A DNA stretch of 64,000 nucleotides from Candidatus Nitrosopumilus sp. (GCA_003331425.1 QOOS01000002.1:110743-174742), one strand, 5' to 3'; counted from the stretch's first letter, positions 17,301 through 26,569 are shown. Numbers and translations are program-made. The notes: generated by a model from the letters alone, not told the origin.

Positions 17301-17681
17301 TTGAATATCTTGGCTGACAAATCTTTTGCAACCTCATTATCTTGTATGGATGGAAGAGTTCAAATTCCTATGAACGATTGGATCAAGGCAAAATATGCTG
17401 TAGATTTTGTTGATACTATCACTGCTCCTGGTATTGATAAAGTAATGTTTGATGGTAATGTTGAATCACTTAAAAAAAGTGTAATGATTTCTGTAACTAA
17501 TCATAAATCAAACCATATTGTTGTTTCAGGACATTTTGGCTGTGCCGGAAACCCAGTTTCTGATGATGAACATTTTACTCATATTAAAAAAAGTGTAGAA
17601 ATTATTTCTTCTTGGAATCTAGATGCAGATGTAGTTGGTGTGTGGATTGATGAAAATTTTGTTCCACACTTAGTTGAATAA
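17301..17681 (+). CDS. Beta-carbonic-anhydrase-like protein
   Basis: 126 residues, shorter than most beta enzymes. The zinc-site pattern is present: C15-x-D17-x-R19 in SCMDGR (zinc Cys plus the Asp-Arg dyad) and H78-x2-C81 in GHFGCAGN. Bicarbonate/CO2 interconversion is plausible and would suit an autotroph, but the short length and weak overall conservation leave room for another role in this fold. TTG start at 17301. Confidence 0.7.
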   Translation: MNILADKSFATSLSCMDGRVQIPMNDWIKAKYAVDFVDTITAPGIDKVMFDGNVESLKKSVMISVTNHKSNHIVVSGHFGCAGNPVSDDEHFTHIKKSVEIISSWNLDADVVGVWIDENFVPHLVE

Positions 17682-17690
17682 TTTGTTAAT

Positions 17691-17864
17691 TTAACCGTAA
17701 ATCATACAATGTTCACATTCACAAACATCTTGTTCTTTTGATTTTTTCAGGCATTTTCTATGTTGACCAGCTTGGCATTGAACACAAACTTCTTCAATAT
17801 TTTCAACTTCAGTATATTTTTTAGATTGATCAAAACCAAATCCTCCATCTTGTGGCCCTACCAT
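17691..17864 (-). CDS. Cysteine-rich zinc microprotein
   Basis: 57 residues from ATG 17864: a Gly-rich N-terminus (MVGPQDGGFGFDQ), then cysteines in the pattern CVQC-x3-QHRKC and CECEHC. Six cysteines plus one His point to bound zinc. It is convergent with the carbonic-anhydrase-like gene, ending 10 bases after its stop. The family is not recognised. Confidence 0.65.
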   Translation of the reverse strand: MVGPQDGGFGFDQSKKYTEVENIEEVCVQCQAGQHRKCLKKSKEQDVCECEHCMIYG

Positions 17865-17899
17865 ATTTTTTCTATGATTCCTCTAGTATTTTTAGTTCA

Positions 17900-18199
17900 C
17901 TAATTTACTGCATTTTTGATAGTTTCTTGAAGTTGAATTTTATTTTCTTCAATGATCCCTCTTATTTCAAAAGTATCAACATATCCTCCCGCTGATGCAC
18001 GTGTTGCTTTGAGTAAATAATGTAAAGATCCCTCTTCAATTTTCCCAACATAATATCCATAAAGAAAATCTAATTCATCATTACACTTCCAAATTTTTTT
18101 AATATTTGGAAAAGTTTGTTCAATTTCTGTTGGTATTTCTTTTATTCGTCTTTTGATATAATCATCCAATGATTTTCTAATAGTTGAGTTTTGAAGCAA
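17900..18199 (-). CDS. Hypothetical protein
   Basis: 99 residues, start TTG at 18199 (no ATG in frame upstream). Contains a helix (IRKSLDDYIKRRIKEI), then FLYGYYVGKIEEGSLHYLL and a C-terminal helix. No known motif seen. It lies 35 bases upstream of the zinc microprotein gene on the same strand. Confidence 0.6.
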   Translation of the reverse strand: MLQNSTIRKSLDDYIKRRIKEIPTEIEQTFPNIKKIWKCNDELDFLYGYYVGKIEEGSLHYLLKATRASAGGYVDTFEIRGIIEENKIQLQETIKNAVN

Positions 18200-18220
18200 T
18201 TATCTTGTACTTTTTATCTT

Positions 18221-18379
18221 TCACTTTTTAGTATTTTTATTTCCTGCATCTTTTCCTTCGTCATCCACATTATCCCACATATGCATAGTACCTCTAATCA
18301 TAAAAGAACCAACAATTATTGTTCCTAATCCTACTACTACAAAAATGAATAATTTGCCTATGTCTTTGATACTTACCAA
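18221..18379 (-). CDS. Small single-span membrane protein
   Basis: 52 residues from TTG 18379. A single hydrophobic segment (LFIFVVVGLGTIIVGSFMI) near residues 10-28 is followed by a charged tail MWDNVDDEGKDAGNKNTKK. Recognised only by translation; no family known. It sits 21 bases upstream of the hypothetical gene at 17900-18199 on the same strand. Confidence 0.5.
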   Translation of the reverse strand: MVSIKDIGKLFIFVVVGLGTIIVGSFMIRGTMHMWDNVDDEGKDAGNKNTKK

Positions 18380-18525
18380 TTCTATCCTTTATTGTAATTG
18401 TAATTATAATTGTCTTTAAATTGACAAAAAGTAGTAGGTTAACAATTTTGAAGAATAATTCTCCCTTTGACAAAGGCCTTTTCCTGTAAAATATGGCAAA
18501 TTTGGATTGAGTGTCTTTTTTTAGT

Positions 18526-18681
18526 ATGCCATCTATAGATAATCTTGTGGAATCCACTGATTATCTGATATTATTGGTATTGTTGAAATCTCCTATTCTA
18601 GCCTTTATTGGTTACAAATTGAGTAAAAGAAAGCCTAAGATTTTCAAGAATTATCAATTACAAAAGCAAAGAGTTACTTGA
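18526..18681 (+). CDS. Small membrane protein
   Basis: 51 residues from ATG 18526: an amphipathic start, a hydrophobic run YLILLVLLKSPILAFIGY, then a basic tail (KLSKRKPKIFKNYQLQKQR). Positive-inside rule places the C-terminus in the cytoplasm. No family recognised. Followed 26 bases later by the DUF1059-like gene. Confidence 0.5.
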   Translation: MPSIDNLVESTDYLILLVLLKSPILAFIGYKLSKRKPKIFKNYQLQKQRVT

Positions 18682-18707
18682 TATTTGATTAGTTGTAGAG
18701 GTAAATC

Positions 18708-18911
18708 ATGACTAAGACAATTAGTTGCAATTTTACAGGTACAGATTGCAATTGGTCCGCAGAATCCACAAGAAATGATGATGAAGAATTAATTTCATTG
18801 ATTAAAGAACATGTTTTAGCAGAACACAAAGAAATTGAATTAAATCCTGAAAACATTGAAAATATCAAATCCCTAATCAAAGTCACTAAGAGATTTTGGT
18901 GGTGGGGATGA
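18708..18911 (+). CDS. DUF1059-like small protein
   Basis: 67 residues. CNFTGTDCNWSAESTRNDDEELISLIKEHVLAEH resembles the DUF1059 pattern: a C-x6-C-x-W knuckle followed by an acidic helix ending in H. The function of the family is unknown; the Cys/His set may bind a metal. The C-terminus RFWWWG is unusually tryptophan-rich. ATG at 18708. Confidence 0.7.
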   Translation: MTKTISCNFTGTDCNWSAESTRNDDEELISLIKEHVLAEHKEIELNPENIENIKSLIKVTKRFWWWG

Positions 18912-19009
18912 GATTAAAAAATTATACATTCTAACATTATCCTTTCTGGATCTATTCTCATCTTAATTTACTCAATTAGATTCAATAATGAGTATGATTT
19001 TTTTATTTT

Positions 19010-19108
19010 ATGAATAAAAAGCAACAAGTTATTGCATGGATTGCAATGATTGGAGGGGGAATTGGATTTTTCTTCTTCTCTATAGAAATGGCTGAATTCA
19101 TGCGCTAA
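19010..19108 (+). CDS. Very small membrane peptide
   Basis: 32 residues from ATG 19010: MNKKQQ, a hydrophobic helix (VIAWIAMIGGGIGFFFFSI) and a short tail EMAEFMR. Typical single-span microprotein. Support is compositional only. The 98 bases between 18912 and 19009 hold nothing recognisable. Confidence 0.4.
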   Translation: MNKKQQVIAWIAMIGGGIGFFFFSIEMAEFMR

Positions 19109-19130
19109 AATCGTAAAAAGTGATGAATAT

Positions 19131-19301
19131 ATGAGCAAACTTGCTGTAAATGGAATTTCTGGCTTTATTTTAATTGGAATTTCTGTTTTAATTGGATATT
19201 TTGCATTTCCATCATTAGATTACTTATTACCTATTGGCAGTATTTTGATAATTATTGGGTTGATTACTATTTTACAGCTAAAGATAGCTAATAAATTATA
19301 A
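19131..19301 (+). CDS. Small two-helix membrane protein
   Basis: 56 residues from ATG 19131 with two hydrophobic helices (ISGFILIGISVLIGYFAF and LLPIGSILIIIGLITILQ) and a basic C-terminus. Follows the 32-residue membrane peptide after 22 bases. No family recognised. Confidence 0.5.
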   Translation: MSKLAVNGISGFILIGISVLIGYFAFPSLDYLLPIGSILIIIGLITILQLKIANKL

Positions 19302-19320
19302 AAATTTTATAGATTCTATT

Positions 19321-19455
19321 ATGGCTGGTTCAAAAAAGAAAATAGACAAAAGAAAACGTAAAGGTCAAAAGGATGCTGAACAAAAACAGCGTATTAAAAA
19401 TTATAAAAAGAAACAACAAGAGAACAATAAGAAAAAGAAACCAAAAAAATATTAA
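19321..19455 (+). CDS. Lysine-rich basic microprotein
   Basis: 44 residues from ATG 19321 with about 20 lysines (MAGSKKKIDKRKRKGQKD, ending NKKKKPKKY). Very basic, no hydrophobic core, so probably nucleic-acid or ribosome associated. Begins 19 bases after the two-helix gene. Not recognised as a known ribosomal protein. Confidence 0.55.
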   Translation: MAGSKKKIDKRKRKGQKDAEQKQRIKNYKKKQQENNKKKKPKKY

Positions 19456-19552
19456 AAAATAATTTTGTAAGTAAAGAAATTTTTAACTTAAGTAATTTAT
19501 GATGTATTTGTTAATTCTTAAAATTAATTATGTCCAATGAATTACAAGTAAT

Positions 19553-19999
19553 ATGTCTGTTATATCTTCAGAAATTAAGAGTTTTTTAAATTCTCAAAAA
19601 TTAGGTTATGTTGCAACTGTTTCACCTGATGGAAAACCCAATATTTCTCCCAAGGGGACTATAATTTCTTGGACTTCTGATCTTCTTGCATTTGCAAATA
19701 TTCGCTCACCAGATACAATGAGTAATTTAAAAATCAATTCTGCTATGGAAATTAATGTAATTGATCCTTTATCTCGTAAGGGATATCTGTTTATTGGAAC
19801 TGGAAAAATCATTAAAGACTCTCCTTTGTTTGATGAAATTGTAACTTATTATAGAAACAGCGGAATTCAAAGTCCAATTAACTCTGTTGTACTAGTTACT
19901 GTTTCGTCTGTTTCTGAAGTAACTTCGCCCCTTTATGATTTGGGTAAATCTGAGAGTGAAATAAAATTAAGATGGAAGAAATATTTTAATGATTTATGA
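19553..19999 (+). CDS. Pyridoxamine 5'-phosphate oxidase-family FMN-binding protein
   Basis: 148 residues with the split-barrel pattern: FLNSQKLGYVATVSPDGKPNISPKGT near 12-36 is the conserved start, followed by LLAFANIRSPDTMSNLKIN and the KGYLFIGTGKI strand. Members bind FMN or F420 and reduce or oxidise various small substrates; F420 is made in this organism (cof genes in this window), so F420 is an open alternative. ATG at 19553. Confidence 0.8.
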   Translation: MSVISSEIKSFLNSQKLGYVATVSPDGKPNISPKGTIISWTSDLLAFANIRSPDTMSNLKINSAMEINVIDPLSRKGYLFIGTGKIIKDSPLFDEIVTYYRNSGIQSPINSVVLVTVSSVSEVTSPLYDLGKSESEIKLRWKKYFNDL

Positions 20000-20004
20000 C
20001 TAGT

Positions 20005-20766
20005 TCACTTTTTTTCAGATTTAATTTTCATTAATTCCTGCCTTGTTTTTTTATGTGCCTCTCTTTCTTCTTCTAAAAGTCCTTGAATTTGTTCCAATTC
20101 TTTTTGTGTCATGTTTAATTTTGATTTTAATGATCCAACAACTACACTTGCTGCCTCAATTACTCCTGCATTAGCTTTTTCAGTAGATGAATTATTTTTA
20201 ATTTCTTTTTTCTCTTTTGATGTTAGAATACTAGTATCTTGAAATTGGTCTTTTTTATCCAATTCCTGTTTTGCATTATATAATCTTGAATTTGCTTCAT
20301 CTAATTCTTTACCTACTTCAATTTGCTGTTTTCTTAACCCATGTAATGTTGTTTGTCCTTTTGTAATTCCATCTTTAATTTCTTTTTGCTCCTTTATCAT
20401 TTGATCTAGTTCATCTTTAATTTTTTTGAATTCTTTTTCAGTTTTATTGAATTCGTTAATTGATTTTGTATCTTTAATTTGTTGAGCATTTTTTATTTTT
20501 TCTCTAATTTCTCGGTATTCTCTTTGAACTATGTCCAATTCCATTTTTTTTTGATTAAATTCTTTTTTTACTAACATTAGATTACTGACAGTAGTGTCAT
20601 ATTCTTCTTTTACAGTTTGAATCTTCTCTGAAACTTTTACTACTTCTTCTTGCTTTGTTCTAAATTCGGTTTGAAGCTTTTCAACTTCAGTTTCTAATTC
20701 TTCTTTTAAAATCGATTCATCTTCATTATTTTCTTTAATTTCTTTTTTTTTGCTAAAAAATCCCAT
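20005..20766 (-). CDS. Long coiled-coil protein
   Basis: 253 residues, almost entirely coiled coil (ELETEVEKLQTEFRTKQEE through LEQIQGLLEEEREAHKKTR) with a basic start MGFFSKKKEIK. No globular domain, no membrane segment, one short Ser/Thr break near 180-200. A structural or scaffold role is likely but unproven. The convergent PNPOx gene ends 5 bases away. Confidence 0.75.
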   Translation of the reverse strand: MGFFSKKKEIKENNEDESILKEELETEVEKLQTEFRTKQEEVVKVSEKIQTVKEEYDTTVSNLMLVKKEFNQKKMELDIVQREYREIREKIKNAQQIKDTKSINEFNKTEKEFKKIKDELDQMIKEQKEIKDGITKGQTTLHGLRKQQIEVGKELDEANSRLYNAKQELDKKDQFQDTSILTSKEKKEIKNNSSTEKANAGVIEAASVVVGSLKSKLNMTQKELEQIQGLLEEEREAHKKTRQELMKIKSEKK

Positions 20767-20803
20767 ATTCTTATCACATATGTCCCAAAAGATGAATATT
20801 TCT

Positions 20804-21004
20804 TTATTGCCGTTTGACTCTATTTCTCACAAATTTTAGATAAAATCCTATGCCCCCAATAACTATGCCTCCAATCCATACAATCACGCTCAAACTTTTT
20901 GGAACAATTGCTTCCTGAGGACCTACAATCAACATTAATGCTCCTAAAATAATCAGTGCAAATCCTCCACTGTTTCTACTTTTATTGTGTTCTCCGTGAA
21001 CCAT
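20804..21004 (-). CDS. Small two-helix membrane protein
   Basis: 66 residues with two hydrophobic segments (GFALIILGALMLIVG and VIVWIGGIVIGGIGFYL) and a basic C-terminus KFVRNRVKRQ. Directly downstream of lysS (2-base gap), so probably in the same transcript. No family recognised. Confidence 0.65.
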   Translation of the reverse strand: MVHGEHNKSRNSGGFALIILGALMLIVGPQEAIVPKSLSVIVWIGGIVIGGIGFYLKFVRNRVKRQ

Positions 21005-21006
21005 TG

Positions 21007-22599
21007 TTAAACATACTCTGCTAGTGTTTTGGCAACTTGTTTTCTTCCAATATCTGTGATAAATGGCCCTATCTTTGGTCCTCTAGAAGTCCCCAAAATT
21101 ATTTGATATAGTATTTTAAAGAAATCTTTTGGTTGTACATCGTTTCCTTTAGCAATTTGATATATTGTATTTTGAATATCTTCCGGATCTTCTTCTTTTT
21201 GTAATTCTGTTATGAGTAATGATATTGCTTTTTTAGCTGTAGCATCTAGTTCAACTTCTATTTTTTCTTGTTCATCAAACTCATCAGAATAATTCCCTGC
21301 AATTTCTATCAGTTTTTCTATTTCTTGATTACCTTCTTCTTTTATTACTCCATAATCAATCAGTTTTTTCATTACTCTTTCATTTCTATTTTCTTTGAAA
21401 ATTTTTGTTAATTCAATTAGTAATCTGTAATTTACATGAGTACTAGACTGTTTTGGAGGACTAAGTAAATTCACATATTCATAAAGTCCTTTTAATTTTG
21501 TTAGTTTTGCTTGGTTGTCTACTTTGATTCTGCCAAAATATGTATCTTCAAGCTCATTGTATTCATTCATCAAACCTGGAATGTCGTCAAATCCCAATTC
21601 CCTAGCTCCTGTAATTCTTTTGTATAGTAGAAGTAAAATTGATTTTGAATTTCCAAATTCTAACCATTTTTGTGCAGTAATTACATTTCCTAATGATTTT
21701 GAAATTTTCTTTCCTCCTTTATCTAAAAACATTTCATATTTTACGTGATGTGGGTGTGGAAATTGTAAAATATCATCTGCTACCCAATCGTTCACTTTCA
21801 CAGAATCCATTATGTCTTTTCCATATGCTTCAAATCTAATGTCAAATGCTGACCATCTTGCCGCAAATTCCACTTTCCAAGCTAATTTTCCTAAATCTTT
21901 TGTAATGTCTGCCTCTCCTTGATGACCACAACCTTTGATCATTTTTGAACCTATTTCTGTATCATGACAATTGTATTTGACAATTTTTTTATCTGCAATG
22001 TATTCTGTTGCTTCTGCTGTGTAAAGTCGATTGCATTTTTTACAAACTGGAAAATATGGTAAATATTTTTGATATTTTTCTTGTCCAACTAATTCTGAAA
22101 TTTTATCTCCAATTTTTGTACTATTTTCTAATATTGTATGTATTTGATTTTTTAATAGTCCTTGGTTGTACGTATCTTTGGCTCTTCTAAATTCATATTT
22201 TATTCCAACCTTATCTAATCCGTCTAAAAGAATGCTGCTCATATGCATTCCATATGAATCGTGAGTTCCATAAGGATCTGGAATTAATGAAACTGGTTTT
22301 CCTATGTGTTCTTCTAAACCAAATTTTTCCATTCCTTCTGGAATTTTTCTTAATCCGTCTAGATCATCTGAATATGCAATTAATTCTGATTTATATCCTA
22401 AATTTTCTAATGCTAGTTTTACTCCATATGCTCTAACTGCGTCTCCTAAACTTCCTATGTGTGGAATTCCTGATGCTCCTAATCCACTTTCTACATTTAT
22501 TACATCTAAACTTCTACCAAGTTTTTTTTCCCGTTCAAGTAATTCTGATGCTAGTTTGTCAATCCATGTTCCTTTCCCAATAATTTTTTCTTCAGACAT
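21007..22599 (-). CDS. lysS: Lysyl-tRNA synthetase, class I
   Basis: Charges tRNA-Lys. 530 residues with the class I Rossmann signatures: HIGS at 47-50 and KISKS at 298-302. Four zinc-ligand candidates lie between them (C186, C189, C211, C224). The class I LysRS is the typical archaeal form, distinct from the class II enzyme of bacteria and eukaryotes. ATG start; the upstream neighbour elp3 ends 9 bases before it, suggesting a tRNA-function operon elp3-lysS. Confidence 0.96.
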   Translation of the reverse strand: MSEEKIIGKGTWIDKLASELLEREKKLGRSLDVINVESGLGASGIPHIGSLGDAVRAYGVKLALENLGYKSELIAYSDDLDGLRKIPEGMEKFGLEEHIGKPVSLIPDPYGTHDSYGMHMSSILLDGLDKVGIKYEFRRAKDTYNQGLLKNQIHTILENSTKIGDKISELVGQEKYQKYLPYFPVCKKCNRLYTAEATEYIADKKIVKYNCHDTEIGSKMIKGCGHQGEADITKDLGKLAWKVEFAARWSAFDIRFEAYGKDIMDSVKVNDWVADDILQFPHPHHVKYEMFLDKGGKKISKSLGNVITAQKWLEFGNSKSILLLLYKRITGARELGFDDIPGLMNEYNELEDTYFGRIKVDNQAKLTKLKGLYEYVNLLSPPKQSSTHVNYRLLIELTKIFKENRNERVMKKLIDYGVIKEEGNQEIEKLIEIAGNYSDEFDEQEKIEVELDATAKKAISLLITELQKEEDPEDIQNTIYQIAKGNDVQPKDFFKILYQIILGTSRGPKIGPFITDIGRKQVAKTLAEYV

Positions 22600-22608
22600 A
22601 TCTTTTCC

Positions 22609-24195
22609 TTAATTCAATATTTTGGACATGTATGGCCCATATAACGAATACCCTAATTTTTGATAATATTCTCTAGTACCTACTGCACTAATCACTATGA
22701 GCTTCTTTGCATCAAATTCTTCTTTTGATATTTTTTCAGCTTCTTTCATCAAATTCTTTCCTAACCCTGAATGTTGTATTTCATCTGTTTCTTTTTCTCC
22801 TAATTTCAAAGATTTTCCATATACGTGAATTTCTCTAACTATGCATGTATTTTCATCAATTTCATCTCTATGAGCCTCTAAACTTGGTTTTCTTAATCTT
22901 AAGAATCCATAAATTGATTCATTTTTGTCTTCATATGATAAGAAAACCTCTTTTCCATCTGAAGAGTCATAGTCTATTCTTTTCAATTCTATGTCTTCAT
23001 TTACTGTTTTTCTATCTGCTAATCCTGCTTCTCTACATCTAATGCATTTGCATGATAATCCTTGTTTGGCAAGATTTTGATGTACAATCTGTCTGAGGTT
23101 ACCTGATTTTGGACCTGCTATGATCTCTTTTGGCGAAATTTCTCTTTGAACTCTCATTATTCTGACCCATTTTGGAATATTCTTTTTTGCTTCTGTTAGC
23201 ACCTTGATCATTTCTTCATCTGAATATGGTGTATACCTTCCTTGTTTGTATTCTTCATACAGCGGTGTGTTTTCAATTACTAGTGATGGATAAATTTTCA
23301 ACATATCTGGTCGTAATTGTGAATCTGAAAATAATTTTTTGAAATCTGCAATATCTCCCTCTGGAGTCATTGTTGGTAATCCTGGCATCATATGTGCAAC
23401 AATTTTGTAACCTGCATCTTTTGAAATTTGAAAGGATTCTGTTACATCATTATAATCATGTCCTCTATTGATAATTTTGTAAACTCTTTCTTGTAATGAT
23501 TGAACTCCTATCTCAACTCTTGTAACTCCATAGCTTAACATTAAATCGACATGTTCTTTTTTACAATAATCTGGTTTAGTTTCAATTGTAAATCCTACGT
23601 TTCTTATTTCTGCATGTTCGTTATTTGATTTTGCTTCCTCTAAGTTTTTTGAATCAACTCCATTTTGAGCGTCGTAACATGATTTGATAAAATCTTTTTG
23701 ATAATCTTTTGGCATGAATAGGAATGTTCCACCTACAATCACAATTTCCATTTTTGATGGATCATGTCCAAATGCAATCAATTTTTCAATTTTTGATGTA
23801 ATTTGTAATTTAGGATCAAACTCATTTTCAATTGCATTTAATGATGATGGTTCTTTTCCTGTATAGCTGTTTGGTGAATTAAACTCAATTCCTCCAGGAC
23901 AATATGTGCATCTACCATGAGGACATGCATATGGTTTTGGCATTAATGCTACTACTGACACTCCAGATGCTGTTTTTGCTGGTTTTCTAATCAACACTTT
24001 TTTTAATTTATCAAAATCGGAATTACTTGCCACTGATAATATTTCATAATTTTTTGGAATTCTTTCTAATGCATATTTCGTACAAATTTTGATAATTTCT
24101 TCTTTAACTTGTTTTTTGGTTGGATCATTTATTGTAAGTAAGTTTTTTGTAATTTCAGTACATGCTTTGGACAATGCTGGATCTAACTTGTTCAT
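22609..24195 (-). CDS. elp3: Elp3-type tRNA uridine(34) acetyltransferase
   Basis: 528 residues. N-terminal radical SAM part with cysteines C91-x4-C96-x2-C99 (CPHGRCTYCPGG) and GVTRVEIGVQSLQERVY near 230; C-terminal GNAT acetyltransferase ending in GLGKNLMKEAEKIS and a final YYQKLGYSLYGPYMSK. By family it installs the cm5 precursor on wobble U34 of tRNA using acetyl-CoA. Located directly upstream of lysS, whose tRNA carries such a wobble uridine. Confidence 0.95.
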   Translation of the reverse strand: MNKLDPALSKACTEITKNLLTINDPTKKQVKEEIIKICTKYALERIPKNYEILSVASNSDFDKLKKVLIRKPAKTASGVSVVALMPKPYACPHGRCTYCPGGIEFNSPNSYTGKEPSSLNAIENEFDPKLQITSKIEKLIAFGHDPSKMEIVIVGGTFLFMPKDYQKDFIKSCYDAQNGVDSKNLEEAKSNNEHAEIRNVGFTIETKPDYCKKEHVDLMLSYGVTRVEIGVQSLQERVYKIINRGHDYNDVTESFQISKDAGYKIVAHMMPGLPTMTPEGDIADFKKLFSDSQLRPDMLKIYPSLVIENTPLYEEYKQGRYTPYSDEEMIKVLTEAKKNIPKWVRIMRVQREISPKEIIAGPKSGNLRQIVHQNLAKQGLSCKCIRCREAGLADRKTVNEDIELKRIDYDSSDGKEVFLSYEDKNESIYGFLRLRKPSLEAHRDEIDENTCIVREIHVYGKSLKLGEKETDEIQHSGLGKNLMKEAEKISKEEFDAKKLIVISAVGTREYYQKLGYSLYGPYMSKILN

Positions 24196-24224
24196 ATCTT
24201 CTCTATGTTTTTCACTGTTAAAAT

Positions 24225-25472
24225 TTATTCTGATTTTTGTTCTACTGATTTATTTGATTCGTTATTATCATTTTTTTGTTCTTTTCTATACTCCATTTTC
24301 AACCAAATTGGTGTGATGATTGTTGTTACTGCTACCATGATTACTATTGTTGAGTATACTTCTGATGTGAGAATTCCTGCTGTAACTCCTACTCCTGCAA
24401 CAATTAATCCTACTTCTCCTCTTGAAATCATACCAATACCTACTCTCATTCCCTGAGCCTTACTTTTCAAAAAGAACATTGCAGGTAATCCGCAACCGCC
24501 CAATTTTGTTGCAACTGCAATTATGATAACCACTGCACTTATCATCAAAATCTCAAGATTAACTGCTCTCAAGTCCACTTGTGCTCCGATGATTGCAAAG
24601 AATAATGGTGCAAAAATTAATCCCACTTTTCCAATATAGTTTTCAATTTTGTCAAATACTTTTGTGGTTGATAATGCCATTCCTACAGCAAACGCCCCTA
24701 CTATCGGCGATAGTCCAATAGAGCCTGCAAGTGCTGCTGCACCAAAGAACGACGCTGTCGCAATTCCTTCTACACTGCCTTTTGCTTTCCATAATCTTGG
24801 TGTAATTATTTTTGGTATTACTACAACTGCAACTACTAACATTATTACAAAGAATCCTAATACTTTCAAAATTGTAATTGTAACTTCTGTAATGTCTATG
24901 TTGTCTACTCCACCATCTGATCCTGCAATTGAGGATACAACTGATAATACTGCAATTGCTAAAATATCGTCTACCACTGCGGCACCTATGATTAATCTAG
25001 CTTCAGGTGTTTTGATTTTTCCAAATTCACTCAATACTTGAATTGAAATTGCAATACTTGTTGCTGTAAGCGCTGTTGCAATTAACATTGATTGTAATGC
25101 ATCAAATCCAAACATTTGGAAAACTGCAAGGCCTGCAAAAAATGGAACTACTACTCCCAATGTTCCAACTGTAAACGACGCTTTTCCTCCTTTCAAAAAT
25201 TCTTTTGGTGTCATTTCCAATCCTGCCATAAACAGAATTACGATTGCACCCATTTCTCCTAGTATTCTAATTTCATCATTTATCTGAAGTAATTGCTTTC
25301 CATCAATTACAAAAAACGCCCCTAATGCAAATGGTCCAACAATCATTCCTGCTAATAATTCCCCTAATACAATTGGGAGTTTTAATCTGAGGAAAAGCTC
25401 TGCCATTAATTTAGCTGCAAATAGAAGAATTCCTACCCCAATTATTGTTTCTATGAAATGTGCATCACTCAT
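24225..25472 (-). CDS. Cation:proton antiporter, CPA2 (Kef/NapA) type
   Basis: 415 residues, about 12 membrane helices and no C-terminal TrkA domain. LGELLAGMIVGPFALG near 36-51 and the central AAVVDDILAIAVLS near 166-179 hold the paired Asp residues that bind the cation in this family. It exchanges Na+ or K+ for protons across the cytoplasmic membrane. The C-terminus is cytoplasmic and Glu/Asn/Ser-rich (EQKNDNNESNKSVEQKSE). Neighbours do not suggest a partner. Confidence 0.9.
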   Translation of the reverse strand: MSDAHFIETIIGVGILLFAAKLMAELFLRLKLPIVLGELLAGMIVGPFALGAFFVIDGKQLLQINDEIRILGEMGAIVILFMAGLEMTPKEFLKGGKASFTVGTLGVVVPFFAGLAVFQMFGFDALQSMLIATALTATSIAISIQVLSEFGKIKTPEARLIIGAAVVDDILAIAVLSVVSSIAGSDGGVDNIDITEVTITILKVLGFFVIMLVVAVVVIPKIITPRLWKAKGSVEGIATASFFGAAALAGSIGLSPIVGAFAVGMALSTTKVFDKIENYIGKVGLIFAPLFFAIIGAQVDLRAVNLEILMISAVVIIIAVATKLGGCGLPAMFFLKSKAQGMRVGIGMISRGEVGLIVAGVGVTAGILTSEVYSTIVIMVAVTTIITPIWLKMEYRKEQKNDNNESNKSVEQKSE

Positions 25473-25546
25473 TACTATCTAGTAAAATCACAGAAATCTG
25501 TAATATAAGATGATACCAAGCTAAAAATTATTTTATTGTTGTTAAA

Positions 25547-26569
25547 TTAAGCGATTTTTATTGAGTTTACTGAAACTCCTTTTTTAGAAATTATTTGACC
25601 TATTTGCTGGCTTTTGATCTTATGTTTTTTAAATATTGATTCAATTTTACTGACTTGATCTTTTGGTGCCATTATGCAGAATCCTACTCCCATGTTGAAC
25701 GTTTTGTACATTTCTTCTGGTTTGACTCCTTGTTCCTCTACTAGTCCCATTATTGGAGGTATTTTTGGAAGTGAATCTATTTCATAGCCTATGTTTTTGA
25801 GGCGTAATAATTTGGTAAATGATCCTCCTGTGATATGTGCTAGTCCATTTATCTTACATTTTTGATTAATTTCAAGAACTGGATTTGTATAAATTTCTGT
25901 AGGTTTTAGTAATGCATCTCCTATAGATCCAACTCCTTTTACTTTGTCTTTAACTGAATATTTTGTTAACAAAGCTTTTCTTGCAAGTGAATATCCGTTT
26001 GAATGAATTCCTGAACTATTTACTCCGATAATTGCATCACCTGCTTTAATCTTATTTCCTAAAATCATATCTTTTTTATCTAAAAGACCTACAACCATTC
26101 CTGCTAAATCAAATGCAAATCCTTTCCCTTCAATTACGTCTGGCATGATTGCAGTTTCTCCACCCACAATTGGCATTGAAGATTTTTTTGCACCTGTAAC
26201 TAATCCTTCTACAATTTTTTTAAATATTGGTACATCGTTTTTGTTTGCAGCAATATAATCTACAAATGATATTGGTGTTGCACCAATACAAATAATGTCA
26301 TTTACATTCATTGCAACACAATCAATTCCGATTGTATTGTATTTTTTCATCATATTTGCAATTACTACTTTGGTTCCTACTCCATCTGTATGCGTTGCTA
26401 ATAATTTTCCTCCAGGAATTTCTACGATTCCTGCATAATGTCCAAACCCATGAGCTATCTTTGCTTTTTTCTGAAGTTTATGAGTTGATGTAATTAATTT
26501 ACCAATTGCCTTTTGACTTTGTTTAATTTTTGAAATATCTACTCCTGCTTTTTTGTATGTTAAAGCCAT
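25547..26569 (-). CDS. purM: Phosphoribosylformylglycinamidine cyclo-ligase (AIR synthetase)
   Basis: ATP-dependent ring closure in purine synthesis. Start set at ATG 26569 (MALTYKKAGVDISKIKQSQ), giving 340 residues, normal for PurM; upstream in-frame codons would intrude into the PAC2 gene and add a non-conserved leader. Signatures are GVGTKVVIANMMKKYNTIGID, GETAIMPDVIEGKGFAFDLAGM and INSSGIHSNGYSLAR-like SSGIHSNGYSLARK. Purine-cluster neighbours are absent. Confidence 0.95.
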   Translation of the reverse strand: MALTYKKAGVDISKIKQSQKAIGKLITSTHKLQKKAKIAHGFGHYAGIVEIPGGKLLATHTDGVGTKVVIANMMKKYNTIGIDCVAMNVNDIICIGATPISFVDYIAANKNDVPIFKKIVEGLVTGAKKSSMPIVGGETAIMPDVIEGKGFAFDLAGMVVGLLDKKDMILGNKIKAGDAIIGVNSSGIHSNGYSLARKALLTKYSVKDKVKGVGSIGDALLKPTEIYTNPVLEINQKCKINGLAHITGGSFTKLLRLKNIGYEIDSLPKIPPIMGLVEEQGVKPEEMYKTFNMGVGFCIMAPKDQVSKIESIFKKHKIKSQQIGQIISKKGVSVNSIKIA

